Source: Eubacteriales bacterium (GTDB lineage Bacteria > Bacillota > Clostridia > Peptostreptococcales > Anaerovoracaceae). From it: a DNA stretch of 64,000 nucleotides. The stretch is taken from positions 23,336 through 87,335 of the forward strand of contig JAQUYC010000005.1 of assembly GCA_028692105.1 (NCBI GenBank), given 5' to 3'. Shown here in pieces: positions 50,777 to 59,569 of the stretch. The stretch's first letter is position 1. Each line of letters opens with the position of its first letter. The notes beneath the pieces are model-generated. The model did not search any database. It saw only the letters and a list, made by a program, of their open reading frames with translations, and was not told the origin of the DNA. The position numbers and the translations under genes are program-made.

Positions 50777-53764
50777 TTACAGTGTTCCTTCGGTCGGTAT
50801 CTGCTGGTTAAGATCTTTCGCTTCCTGAGGTGTCAACAGTTTCAAATAGCGTTCCAGCTCTCTTAGATATCTTCCGTAAGATGACCAGTCACCGTTTTGC
50901 TGTGCTGTAGTAGCATTAATAAAGGACTCATTAGCAAGGCGGATCAATTCGTCAATGCTAAGCTCACCATTACCATTCTGCTCTTCCGGGCCTTTCGGTT
51001 TATCTGAAGGATTAGAACCTATGCCAAACAGTGAATCCAAAGCCCCTCCAAGGGTCGGCTCATACGCTATTCTATCACCGTAAGCTACTATTACCCTTTT
51101 AACTTCAGGCAGGCTTCCTGTATTAGCAGCCTCCAGGTATACCGGCTCTACATATACAATAGAATCTTCGATAGGAATAACAAACATGTTTCCTCTGATA
51201 TACGTGGAACCTGACGAATTCCAGAGCGAGAATTCCTTGGATATCTCAGGATGCTGGTCGATTTGAGATTCTATCTGCATCGGTCCATAGATTATCCTGT
51301 CCTTCGGGAATTGGTACAAGACCATTTCACCGTAATTCTCTCCATCATTTCTGGCTACCAAAAGACCGGTCATATTCCTTTTTCCGGTTGGTGTATACGG
51401 TATAGAGTTGATGAATTCTACATCATTCTCGCCCGGAAGCTTCATGATATAGTATTGCGGAGTCATAGGTGCTTCTTCAGTACCGTAAATTTCATTTGAA
51501 ATCTCCCATAAATCCTCACCTTGATAGAATATTCTTACGTCAGACATGTGATAACGCTGATATACATTGGCTTGAATATTGAACAACAGGTTTGGATATC
51601 GAGTATGAACCTGTATTGATTCCGGCATTTCATCGAAGTCTTTGAATAGTTTAGGGTAAATCTTAGCATAGGTTGTGGCGATAGGATCCTCTCCGTTCAC
51701 GAGATAATAATTTGTGTCGCCATTGTATGCGTCAATTACAACTTTTATTGAATTTCGTATATAGTTAGTACTGCTCTGCGCCGGATTAAATGGCTCGGAA
51801 TACGGGTAATAGCCGCTGGTGGTGTATGCATCTATAATCCAGTAGAGTTTTCCATCCGCGGTTACAATATATGGATCTGTGTCATACGCTAAGAAAGGCA
51901 TTATTTTTATTACCCTATCCGCTATATTTCTGTTGATGATTATTCTTGAATCACTGTCGATATTGGTGGACACCAATAGTTTCAGGCTCTGTTCTCTGAC
52001 TGCAAATAGCGCTCTGTTTATAATGTTCAGCTTGATACCTGCAGTTCCCTCATAAGTAGAATAAACGTTATCTTCTTCCTGCCCTCCGCTGCTTGGATAA
52101 TCGAATTCCTTCTCGTTTGTATTAGTAAGGATATAATCATTGGTCAATTCCCCGAAGTAGATTTCGGGTCTGGTAATATCGATCTCTTCCACTTGCGATA
52201 TTGGCGGGATACTGTCTATCAGCATGTCAGGCTGTCCGCTGGCTGTTACCTGGTCAACCCGGGATAGAGTAATGCCGTAACCATGTGTATATTTTAAATG
52301 CTTATTGATCCATTCCTGTCTGGTTCTTGTTTGGTCGATTTCTCTTGCAGACAAGAATGTTTGTGTATATTCTCCATTGATCATATACCGGTCTACATCT
52401 ACATCATTAAACAGATAGTATAATCGAATACTCTGTGTTTGGTTATAGAATGTTTGAGCGGGCCCAAAATCATTGATTCTAATATTATTAATAGTGCTCA
52501 TGTTATTATTGATGTCTTCTTTGGTCAGATCAAACGAGGCCGGGAAAAGCTTGATCTTTACGTTCTGCAAATCATAAGCATTTTGTGTGAAGATTATATT
52601 GTTCTTCAAATACTTGCTTTCTTTGTTGATTTCATCCGGAGATACGATCAGATTCTGCACCAGCAAACCGGATCCTGTTCCAATCGCGAACAGGATGATC
52701 ATGATGACCGGGACGGTAAATACCATTTTGTATTTTCTTCGCATGATCCCTAATGCAAATCCGATAGCTGCCACTACGGAAAGCACTATCATTGCACGAT
52801 AAACCCACAAGGTCACATTAATATCGGTATAACCTGCTCCGTAAAGTACCCCTGTATGCGAATACAGCAGTTCATACTGCCTGAGGAAGAAATTAATGCC
52901 TACCATCAAGAAAAATATAACCCCAAGAGCGATAAGCTGTTTTGATGCTATATTAAGCAATTCACTGAAGTTCTTTTTTCTAAAATGTGTTTTTTTCTTT
53001 CCGAAACCTGCAAATCCTTGATATCCGCCTCCTCCATACCCTTGGCCGGGCTGTCCGTCGCCTCCAAAGCCTTGACCCGAGAATGCCTGCCCGAATTTAT
53101 TGAATGCATCACCAAACATTCCGTTGATAGTATTGCCAAAATTGTTCTGACGATAGCTCTGACCTTCATCATCAGCGCCGCCCTGTTGCTGTTCATCCTG
53201 ATCATACATTCTTGGCCGTCTAATGGAGAGAAGTGTGAAATAATAGAAAATAGTCAGTGCTGCAAAGGCTACAATAACTCCGATCAACATCTGATTAAGC
53301 TGACTTATAAATCCTAATTTAAATATATAGAATGAGATATCCAAATTAAATATAGGATCATTGATATCGAATGAGGTGCTGTTTGAGAATTTTAGGATCT
53401 CAAACCAGAGTGCCATAACCGTAGTGGCCGTTACAAAAAGTGAAAATATAGCACTGACGAGCATTGTGATATTATTCAGCGTTTTTTCACTCCAAGAAGG
53501 ATTGTCCACAATTTCTATACGCTTGTAATAACCCCTCTTCAGGACGCGTAAATAAATATATGTCAATAGTGCTATTATGATAAAGCACGGTATCCCGATC
53601 TCCAATTGAGTAAACAGCTTCTTAAAGAAAACACTTGTATAACCTAATTCCCTAAACCATAGGTAGTCGGTTATAAAACTTACTACGCTTTTGAATCCTG
53701 CAATAATCACCAATATTATAAAGATGATTACGCTGATTACGCCAAAACTTGGTCTTTTTTTCAA
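50777..53764 (-). CDS. UPF0182 family large membrane protein
   Basis: DYLWFRELGYTSVFFKKLFTQLEIGIPCF...YTHGYGITLSRVDQVTASGQPDMLIDSIPP...EIYFGELTNDYILTNTNEKEFDYP; 995 aa. Confidence 0.93.
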   Translation of the reverse strand: MKKRPSFGVISVIIFIILVIIAGFKSVVSFITDYLWFRELGYTSVFFKKLFTQLEIGIPCFIIIALLTYIYLRVLKRGYYKRIEIVDNPSWSEKTLNNITMLVSAIFSLFVTATTVMALWFEILKFSNSTSFDINDPIFNLDISFYIFKLGFISQLNQMLIGVIVAFAALTIFYYFTLLSIRRPRMYDQDEQQQGGADDEGQSYRQNNFGNTINGMFGDAFNKFGQAFSGQGFGGDGQPGQGYGGGGYQGFAGFGKKKTHFRKKNFSELLNIASKQLIALGVIFFLMVGINFFLRQYELLYSHTGVLYGAGYTDINVTLWVYRAMIVLSVVAAIGFALGIMRRKYKMVFTVPVIMIILFAIGTGSGLLVQNLIVSPDEINKESKYLKNNIIFTQNAYDLQNVKIKLFPASFDLTKEDINNNMSTINNIRINDFGPAQTFYNQTQSIRLYYLFNDVDVDRYMINGEYTQTFLSAREIDQTRTRQEWINKHLKYTHGYGITLSRVDQVTASGQPDMLIDSIPPISQVEEIDITRPEIYFGELTNDYILTNTNEKEFDYPSSGGQEEDNVYSTYEGTAGIKLNIINRALFAVREQSLKLLVSTNIDSDSRIIINRNIADRVIKIMPFLAYDTDPYIVTADGKLYWIIDAYTTSGYYPYSEPFNPAQSSTNYIRNSIKVVIDAYNGDTNYYLVNGEDPIATTYAKIYPKLFKDFDEMPESIQVHTRYPNLLFNIQANVYQRYHMSDVRIFYQGEDLWEISNEIYGTEEAPMTPQYYIMKLPGENDVEFINSIPYTPTGKRNMTGLLVARNDGENYGEMVLYQFPKDRIIYGPMQIESQIDQHPEISKEFSLWNSSGSTYIRGNMFVIPIEDSIVYVEPVYLEAANTGSLPEVKRVIVAYGDRIAYEPTLGGALDSLFGIGSNPSDKPKGPEEQNGNGELSIDELIRLANESFINATTAQQNGDWSSYGRYLRELERYLKLLTPQEAKDLNQQIPTEGTL

Positions 53765-53830
53765 ATCTTATTCCCCCTATAACAAAACTTATGAGCTGCA
53801 ACGTATGTGGCCGGCACTAAGTGCCGCTGC

Positions 53831-55498
53831 CTATTTTATCTGATCATCAATGATCTTTTGAATAGCTTTTCTTGCTTCTTCGGGCAGACTGTCTCTTCCT
53901 CCTTTAATATCCTCCAGTGATTTCAGATAATCAATCCTGTTTTTCATGCCCTTCACCAGGAGGTCTATATATTCTTTATTCTTAAAATTCGGAGTGAAAC
54001 CTTCGACATCTACAGTTTTAACGCCCGGCATTTTTCCAAATGCCGTAAACTGGGCTGTTTCATCCACGATGCTTTCAATGATACTTATAGTGACTTCTTT
54101 AGGAATCTTCTTGTCTAAGAAATAACCCGTATTAATAATATAACATTGGACTCCTCTATTTTCAAACAGTGATTTGAACTTATTGTAATCCTGCTCCAAC
54201 GGATAGGTCCTGAATGGATTGGCATACGGTTCAAATACAAGTGCATCTTTATCTACGCCTTCCGCCAGCTTTTCCGCAGTGCTTCTCTTCGTGGCAAGTG
54301 TTGCACCCAGTACCGATGCAAGGACAGGATCTTCCAGTTTAACAACCGGAGGCAGAGAGTGGTCCTTCATCAGCCATACTATACTGTTGATAGGTTCGTC
54401 CATTTTATCCACCCTGTTTGCGGCCCAAAGTTTTGATTTTATCGCCCTTCCATTTCCATTTCTGATATCTTCTGTTACTATTACTATCTTACCGTCGGCA
54501 TCGATAGTCGCTCCGCAGTTTTGTACCGTAATAAGGAATTTATTATCCGGAGAGGTCAGCGGATAGTCCTGAGTCTTATCGAAATATGATGGTTCCAAGG
54601 CTATAGTTGAACCATTTTCGGACGAAATGATATATGCATCATCGTGCAGAACGGTTACATCGTATTTTCCGCCATGCTTTGCATGCGTCAATGTGGATTT
54701 ACCTGATCCGGATAGACCGAATACCCCCATAACATATTTTTTTCGGTCTTTCCTGATCATTCTCTTCAGACCGCCATGACAGGATGCGTACCCGTTTCTG
54801 TTTGCTATGCCCCATGCGATTGTCAGAGTGCCTTTTTTATGCTCTCCGAAATATCTCAATCCGAGCAAGCAGGCGCAGTTGTGTTCAGGATCAAAGTATG
54901 CAATTCCATTCGGGAAGTTTGGATTCTTCCAGTCGGGATCAGACAGGATATAGATATCCGGTTCATTTCCGATTACTTTCGATTTCTCATACATCTCATC
55001 ATACATCTTGTTCATGTGCTGGAAGTTCAGCAGCCAATTGTACAGCGTATTTTCATAGGTTTCAGGCACCAGAAGGTTTGCTTTTACCATAAAGTCCTCA
55101 TCAAGTCCGATATAAGCCTCTGTGTGGAGCATCTTCTTATATCTTGTGCCGTATACCGCTTCTCTGAGTACCTTGGCATAATCTGCCTCAAGTACTCCCG
55201 GTTCTCCCTGAATTACTCTAGCGCCTGCAAATCTTCCAACGGTTTCACCGTCATTAAACAGCAGTATTTTTGCTCCATCAGGTAACCCGATTTTTTCAGG
55301 TTCAAAAACGGGCATATCAGTCAAAATCGTTCCGGCAGTGTTTTTTGCCATTTCGTATGCTTCCTTCAGGTCAATAACTTTCTTGACATTATTGCCGTAG
55401 AATGCAGTCTCTATAGTAGTTCTTGACTGTGAAAAGGCGATATTTCCTGTCGTGATCTTGTTTCGTTCAAATCTCGCACTAGTAGCCATTATTAACAT
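53831..55498 (-). CDS. pckA: Phosphoenolpyruvate carboxykinase (ATP)
   Basis: YVMGVFGLSGSGKSTLTHAKHGGKYDVTVLHDDAYIISSENGSTIALEPSYFDKTQDYPLTSPD. Confidence 0.9.
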   Translation of the reverse strand: MLIMATSARFERNKITTGNIAFSQSRTTIETAFYGNNVKKVIDLKEAYEMAKNTAGTILTDMPVFEPEKIGLPDGAKILLFNDGETVGRFAGARVIQGEPGVLEADYAKVLREAVYGTRYKKMLHTEAYIGLDEDFMVKANLLVPETYENTLYNWLLNFQHMNKMYDEMYEKSKVIGNEPDIYILSDPDWKNPNFPNGIAYFDPEHNCACLLGLRYFGEHKKGTLTIAWGIANRNGYASCHGGLKRMIRKDRKKYVMGVFGLSGSGKSTLTHAKHGGKYDVTVLHDDAYIISSENGSTIALEPSYFDKTQDYPLTSPDNKFLITVQNCGATIDADGKIVIVTEDIRNGNGRAIKSKLWAANRVDKMDEPINSIVWLMKDHSLPPVVKLEDPVLASVLGATLATKRSTAEKLAEGVDKDALVFEPYANPFRTYPLEQDYNKFKSLFENRGVQCYIINTGYFLDKKIPKEVTISIIESIVDETAQFTAFGKMPGVKTVDVEGFTPNFKNKEYIDLLVKGMKNRIDYLKSLEDIKGGRDSLPEEARKAIQKIIDDQIK

Positions 55499-55535
55499 CT
55501 CCTTAAGCGTTAGTTTTATTTTTTTATTTGAGTTT

Positions 55536-57335
55536 CTATCTAAAGTTCAAATAGTTTACAATTTTCATTTCACCTTCGACCGGTTCTAAATAATAGATCC
55601 AGTTATAATTTATATCCCTGATTTTTCCGGCTTCAGTGACTTGCATCTCCTCATATACCCAGACGTAGAATCCGTTTGAGCCCTTTCGAATCTCACCGAT
55701 TTCAAGCAGCTTGAATGTTTCTTTCACTTTTCCTACTTTTGAAAAACTCACTGCTCTTTGATAAGCCTTGCTGTCCTTCTTTAATAAATCAAACACGCTT
55801 TTATTTCCGGTGTTTACATAGTCGATCCATTGCGAATCAAAGGCAATGATTGTTCCCACTATGGATTGATCATAATATATAGGTTCTGATCCCTCGGATG
55901 TCTGCCATATGTTATTTTCAAGCGGTTTCGAATTGTTGATATCCGAAATGCCGTAATCCCTTCCTGGCTGATAAGCAAGTTCTTCGTTGGATCGTACCGC
56001 AGCTATATTCATATTATTACCCATTTGAAATGTAATTAGTGCGTTTTTATCCGCTGCCGGTTTTGGGTCGGGTTTCGCTATGACTTCCGGCGGGTCTTCA
56101 GTTTCATTATTGTTATCTTTATCAATTACTTCCGGCGGTTTTTCGGCATCTATGTCTCTACCTGCATCATCCTCACCGCTCAGCCATCCTGCTACAGTCC
56201 CGATAACCTGTGTCTGTACTTTATTTATGGAATCCGAGATGGCGCTGTCCGGTGCAAAGTATCGGATTCCAAGTATTGCTATTTCGGCAATCAATATTAT
56301 TGCAATAATTATAAGAATAATCCTGCCGATATGATGGCCTTTTTCCTCCTGTTCGTCTGCTATATCCTCATCCTCTGTTTTAAAAGAAATGGGAAACGGC
56401 ATCGGTGCAGATGACATTCCTTCCTGTTCTTCAGTTTCATTATGCTCAATCAGAGTCTCCTGCTTTAGCTCCGTCTCAGTCTTATTGGGTTCGATTTCAG
56501 GTTCTGCGATTCCGGACTCAGATCCTGTGAATTCTGTCTCGGGTTTTGTGACTACTGACTCGGGGTCTATAGCCACAGATTCTGCAGTTGTAGGTTCTGC
56601 TTCCGATTCTGAGGTTTCCATATCCGGTTCTGCGGTTTCTGTCTCCGATTCAGTAACATCAGTCTCGGATTCTGTGATTTCTATCTCCGGTTCTTCTATT
56701 TCAGTCTCCGGTTCTATATCGTTGTCCAACACACCAGAATGCTGTCTTTTCATTCTTTCATATTCTCTATCCAGCAATTCCTGGAATTCTTCGTTTTTCT
56801 TGTTAAATGTATAGAAACGATCGATATCAGACTCTCTGCTTTGATTTGATTCGTCTTGAATTTCCTTAAATAAAGTTTCTTCAAGCGCCTGGTCTTTATC
56901 TGATTTCACCTCTTGCTGGCTATAGTCTTCAAGCTTCCAGTTAAATTCTATATCTTCTGTTTTCCTTGGTTTAGGAAAATCATAAACATTCCATCTGAAT
57001 TCGCCTTCATTTGATGTGTCCTGCTGCCGGTCGGCGGCATCGCCTTGCTCACTAATGTCTTTTTCTTCTTTTGTTTGTTCTTCTGTGTCGCTTATGTAAT
57101 TAAAAACCGAGTCCTTCATGCCTGCTTCCGGATTTTCTGAAGCCTTTATTTCGGGTTCATCCTCAGTATAAAAAAATTTGTTGTTTCCTTCCCCCTTAAT
57201 TGGAGGATTGTAAACTACCTCTTCCGTTACCGTTTCCTTGGATTTGTCAAAAAGCTGAGACCCCGTGGGTTCACCGCATCTCTGACAGTATTTATCTGTA
57301 TCGCCAAGTAAATTGCCGCAATTTCTACAATACAT
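55536..57335 (-). CDS. Zinc-ribbon membrane protein with acidic repetitive linker
   Basis: MYCRNCGNLLGDTDKYCQRCGEPTG zinc ribbon; long E/S/T-rich linker; one TM segment IGRIILIIIAIILIAEIAILGIRYF; C-terminal folded region. Confidence 0.85.
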   Translation of the reverse strand: MYCRNCGNLLGDTDKYCQRCGEPTGSQLFDKSKETVTEEVVYNPPIKGEGNNKFFYTEDEPEIKASENPEAGMKDSVFNYISDTEEQTKEEKDISEQGDAADRQQDTSNEGEFRWNVYDFPKPRKTEDIEFNWKLEDYSQQEVKSDKDQALEETLFKEIQDESNQSRESDIDRFYTFNKKNEEFQELLDREYERMKRQHSGVLDNDIEPETEIEEPEIEITESETDVTESETETAEPDMETSESEAEPTTAESVAIDPESVVTKPETEFTGSESGIAEPEIEPNKTETELKQETLIEHNETEEQEGMSSAPMPFPISFKTEDEDIADEQEEKGHHIGRIILIIIAIILIAEIAILGIRYFAPDSAISDSINKVQTQVIGTVAGWLSGEDDAGRDIDAEKPPEVIDKDNNNETEDPPEVIAKPDPKPAADKNALITFQMGNNMNIAAVRSNEELAYQPGRDYGISDINNSKPLENNIWQTSEGSEPIYYDQSIVGTIIAFDSQWIDYVNTGNKSVFDLLKKDSKAYQRAVSFSKVGKVKETFKLLEIGEIRKGSNGFYVWVYEEMQVTEAGKIRDINYNWIYYLEPVEGEMKIVNYLNFR

Positions 57336-57351
57336 ACTGCGATCCTCCAAA

Positions 57352-57765
57352 TTATTCTCTGATTTGTAATTCCAATTCTGCTTCAGTGTATACTTTTCCG
57401 CTCTTACCTATGGCGATCATTCCTTGTTCTTCCGGTGTTGGCTTTTTAGGTACGGATTCACACTTCAGCGGATCGATGTTTCCGCTTTGCAGGTGTTTTC
57501 CATTATCCGCAGATTCTGTGGTTTTTTCCGTGTTTTGTGATAATGCTTCTTTTATATTAATTAAATGGTTATCTATATCTTTCAATGTGTTAATCTGGCT
57601 GTCCGTTTTCCAGTACCATAGTCTTATCTTCCGGAAAATCATCCATAATATAAAGAGTAAAATTAGTAGTACTGTCAATAGGAACAGAGATGCTCCGGAT
57701 TGCGAGATATATGGAAGGCCTATGCTTTCAAGCCCTTCTCTTATTTGATTTAAGATGTCTTCCAT
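57352..57765 (-). CDS. Small membrane protein of unknown function
   Basis: N-terminal TM LFLLTVLLILLFILWMIF; 137 aa; immediately upstream of and co-directional with the zinc-ribbon gene. Confidence 0.7.
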   Translation of the reverse strand: MEDILNQIREGLESIGLPYISQSGASLFLLTVLLILLFILWMIFRKIRLWYWKTDSQINTLKDIDNHLINIKEALSQNTEKTTESADNGKHLQSGNIDPLKCESVPKKPTPEEQGMIAIGKSGKVYTEAELELQIRE

Positions 57766-57991
57766 TTTGTGGTACCTTTATAAGATTATGTATCGTCTTG
57801 TTATAACACTAAAGCAGAAAGATATTTTCGCTTTGTTATAATCCATTATATTATAATACACTCGATTTGTAATAGCAAATGGAACAAGGAAAGCAGACGA
57901 AAAAAATACCCAATAAATTTCCGTAGTAAGTGGATCAGAATGTAATATTTGGCATAGAAAGCGGTCAAAAATATGACTTTCATAAGATAAA

Positions 57992-58018
57992 AAGAGCGGG
58001 TATGCATAACCCGCTCTA
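57992..58018 (-). terminator. Rho-independent terminator (minus strand)
   Basis: Reverse strand AGAGCGGGT-TATGCAT-ACCCGCTCTTTTTAT. Confidence 0.7.
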
Positions 58019-58040
58019 TTATTGCAAGAGAGATTTGATG

Positions 58041-58082
58041 AATAGTTTGCATCAGCATAATTTTATGCTGATGCAAACTATT
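58041..58082. repeat. Perfect 19-bp inverted repeat / hairpin
   Basis: AATAGTTTGCATCAGCATA-ATTT-TATGCTGATGCAAACTATT, followed by TTTT on the + strand. Confidence 0.8.
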
Positions 58083-58106
58083 TTTTAAAGCCACCTTTTG
58101 CTACGG

Positions 58107-58301
58107 TTAATAGTCTGAATTGGTCATATTAATTCGGTTCTTGTTTCCGCCTTTATTTGTGGCATCTCTCATGTCACCCCGGTTATTGATTTCTCTCATA
58201 TCACCTTGGGTTTTGGAATCAAATGTCGAATTATTTTTGTTACCCTTGACCTTTTCATTCATACGCGTTGCATTGTTCATTTTATTCTGATTGCCTTTCA
58301 T
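58107..58301 (-). CDS. Small Asn/Lys/Gly-rich hydrophilic protein (64 aa), unknown function
   Basis: Strong SD AAGGAGGGATGTAAATG; low-complexity MKGNQNKMNNATRMNEKVKGNKNNSTFDSKTQGDMREINNRGDMRDATNKGGNKNRINMTNSDY. Confidence 0.65.
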   Translation of the reverse strand: MKGNQNKMNNATRMNEKVKGNKNNSTFDSKTQGDMREINNRGDMRDATNKGGNKNRINMTNSDY

Positions 58302-58532
58302 TTACATCCCTCCTTAAACATTATTCTTCTCAAATGCATTTTAACTATGAGAGGGAATTATAGGAATTTTTCATTTCTAAAAATTAAATTAAAGGTTGAA
58401 AAATCATGATCGCAAAGGATCGCTGACATGGCGAAAATCAATTAAAATTGCTATTGACAAGCTTTATAACTACTGTTAAACTATTGAATGTGCCAAAACT
58501 CAAGGTCAGCATCAAGCGACACATATCAACAT

Positions 58533-58608
58533 GCTTCGTTAGCTCAGTTGGTAGAGCACCTGACTCTTAATCAGGGTGTCCGGGGTTCGAACCCCCGACG
58601 GAGTACCA
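58533..58608 (+). tRNA. tRNA-Lys (anticodon CTT)
   Basis: GCTTCGTTAGCTCAGTTGGTAGAGCACCTGACTCTTAATCAGGGTGTCCGGGGTTCGAACCCCCGACGGAGTACCA; cloverleaf stems pair, CCA encoded, anticodon loop CTCTTAA. Confidence 0.97.
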
Positions 58609-58699
58609 ATAAACACTTATACGAACCACTTACAATATTTTGTAGGTGGTTCTGTATTTTCGAAGTGTCTATAGTATCTAAGTTGATAGTAGTATATCC

Positions 58700-58743
58700 T
58701 TGACATTCGATGTAATATTTGTTATAATGTACCAAATATTACA
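58700..58743 (+). promoter_or_regulatory. R-M island promoter embedded in a 33-bp palindrome
   Basis: TTGACA (58700-58705), 17-nt spacer, TATAAT (58723-58728); palindrome TGTAATATTTG-TTATAATGTAC-CAAATATTACA at 58711-58743. Confidence 0.8.
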
Positions 58744-58760
58744 AGTTTAGGAGTGCCGCT

Positions 58761-59483
58761 ATGTATTTGCAGCCGAAAGGATTCGCACTAGAAACAACAA
58801 CAATGTGGTCGTTTCCGGACAGAGGAAATTGGGCAACCCATTCCGGGATATACAGAGGCAATTGGTCTCCATATATACCAAGAAATCTAATTATTAGATA
58901 TAGCCAACCTAACGATTGGGTTCTTGATCAGTTTTTGGGAAGCGGCACAACTTTAATAGAGGCAAAATTATTATCTCGTAATGCTATTGGTACAGATGTT
59001 AATTCATCTGCGTTATTAAGTGCCAGGAAAAATATTGATTTTGAGTGCAATCACCAACCGGACATTATTATAAAAAAATGTGATGCCAGAAATTTAGATT
59101 TCATAAGATTTGAAAGCATTGATCTAGTATGTACTCATCCTCCTTATGCTGATATTATAAAATACAGCAGGGAAATAAAAGATGACTTATCCCGAATGAA
59201 ATATCCTTTTTTCTTAAACGAAATGCAACCGGTAGCAAAGGAAGCATATCGCGTATTAAAAAAAGGGAAATATTGTGCGATTATGATAGGAGATATAAGG
59301 AGCCGAGGGAACATTGTACCTTTGGGGTTTAAGGTCATGGAGTGTTTTCAGAAAGAAGGTTTTAAAATTAAAGAAATAGTTATAAAGAAGCAGCATAATT
59401 GCCGATCGGAATCTTACTGGACTAATTTGTCTTATGAATTTTTATTGATAGCACATGAATATATTTTTATATTTGAAAAATAG
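58761..59483 (+). CDS. DNA methyltransferase (N4-cytosine/N6-adenine class)
   Basis: VLDQFLGSGTTLIEAKLLSRNAIGTDVN (AdoMet motif) and DLVCTHPPYADI (catalytic motif); 240 aa. Confidence 0.87.
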   Translation: MYLQPKGFALETTTMWSFPDRGNWATHSGIYRGNWSPYIPRNLIIRYSQPNDWVLDQFLGSGTTLIEAKLLSRNAIGTDVNSSALLSARKNIDFECNHQPDIIIKKCDARNLDFIRFESIDLVCTHPPYADIIKYSREIKDDLSRMKYPFFLNEMQPVAKEAYRVLKKGKYCAIMIGDIRSRGNIVPLGFKVMECFQKEGFKIKEIVIKKQHNCRSESYWTNLSYEFLLIAHEYIFIFEK

Positions 59484-59569
59484 TTTATTGGTCTATTGAT
59501 GGTTTGCTATATTGTAATTTTAAGGTATTTTCTGTATACTAACATTAATAAATGAAAGGGGTGCAAATA

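Noticed and set aside
56389-56814. Plus-strand Ser-rich ORF of 141 aa
   Set aside because: Reverse reading of the acidic repeat in the zinc-ribbon gene; low complexity produces a long spurious frame.
58488-58703. Plus-strand ORF of 71 aa over tRNA-Lys
   Set aside because: Covers the tRNA gene; spurious translation.
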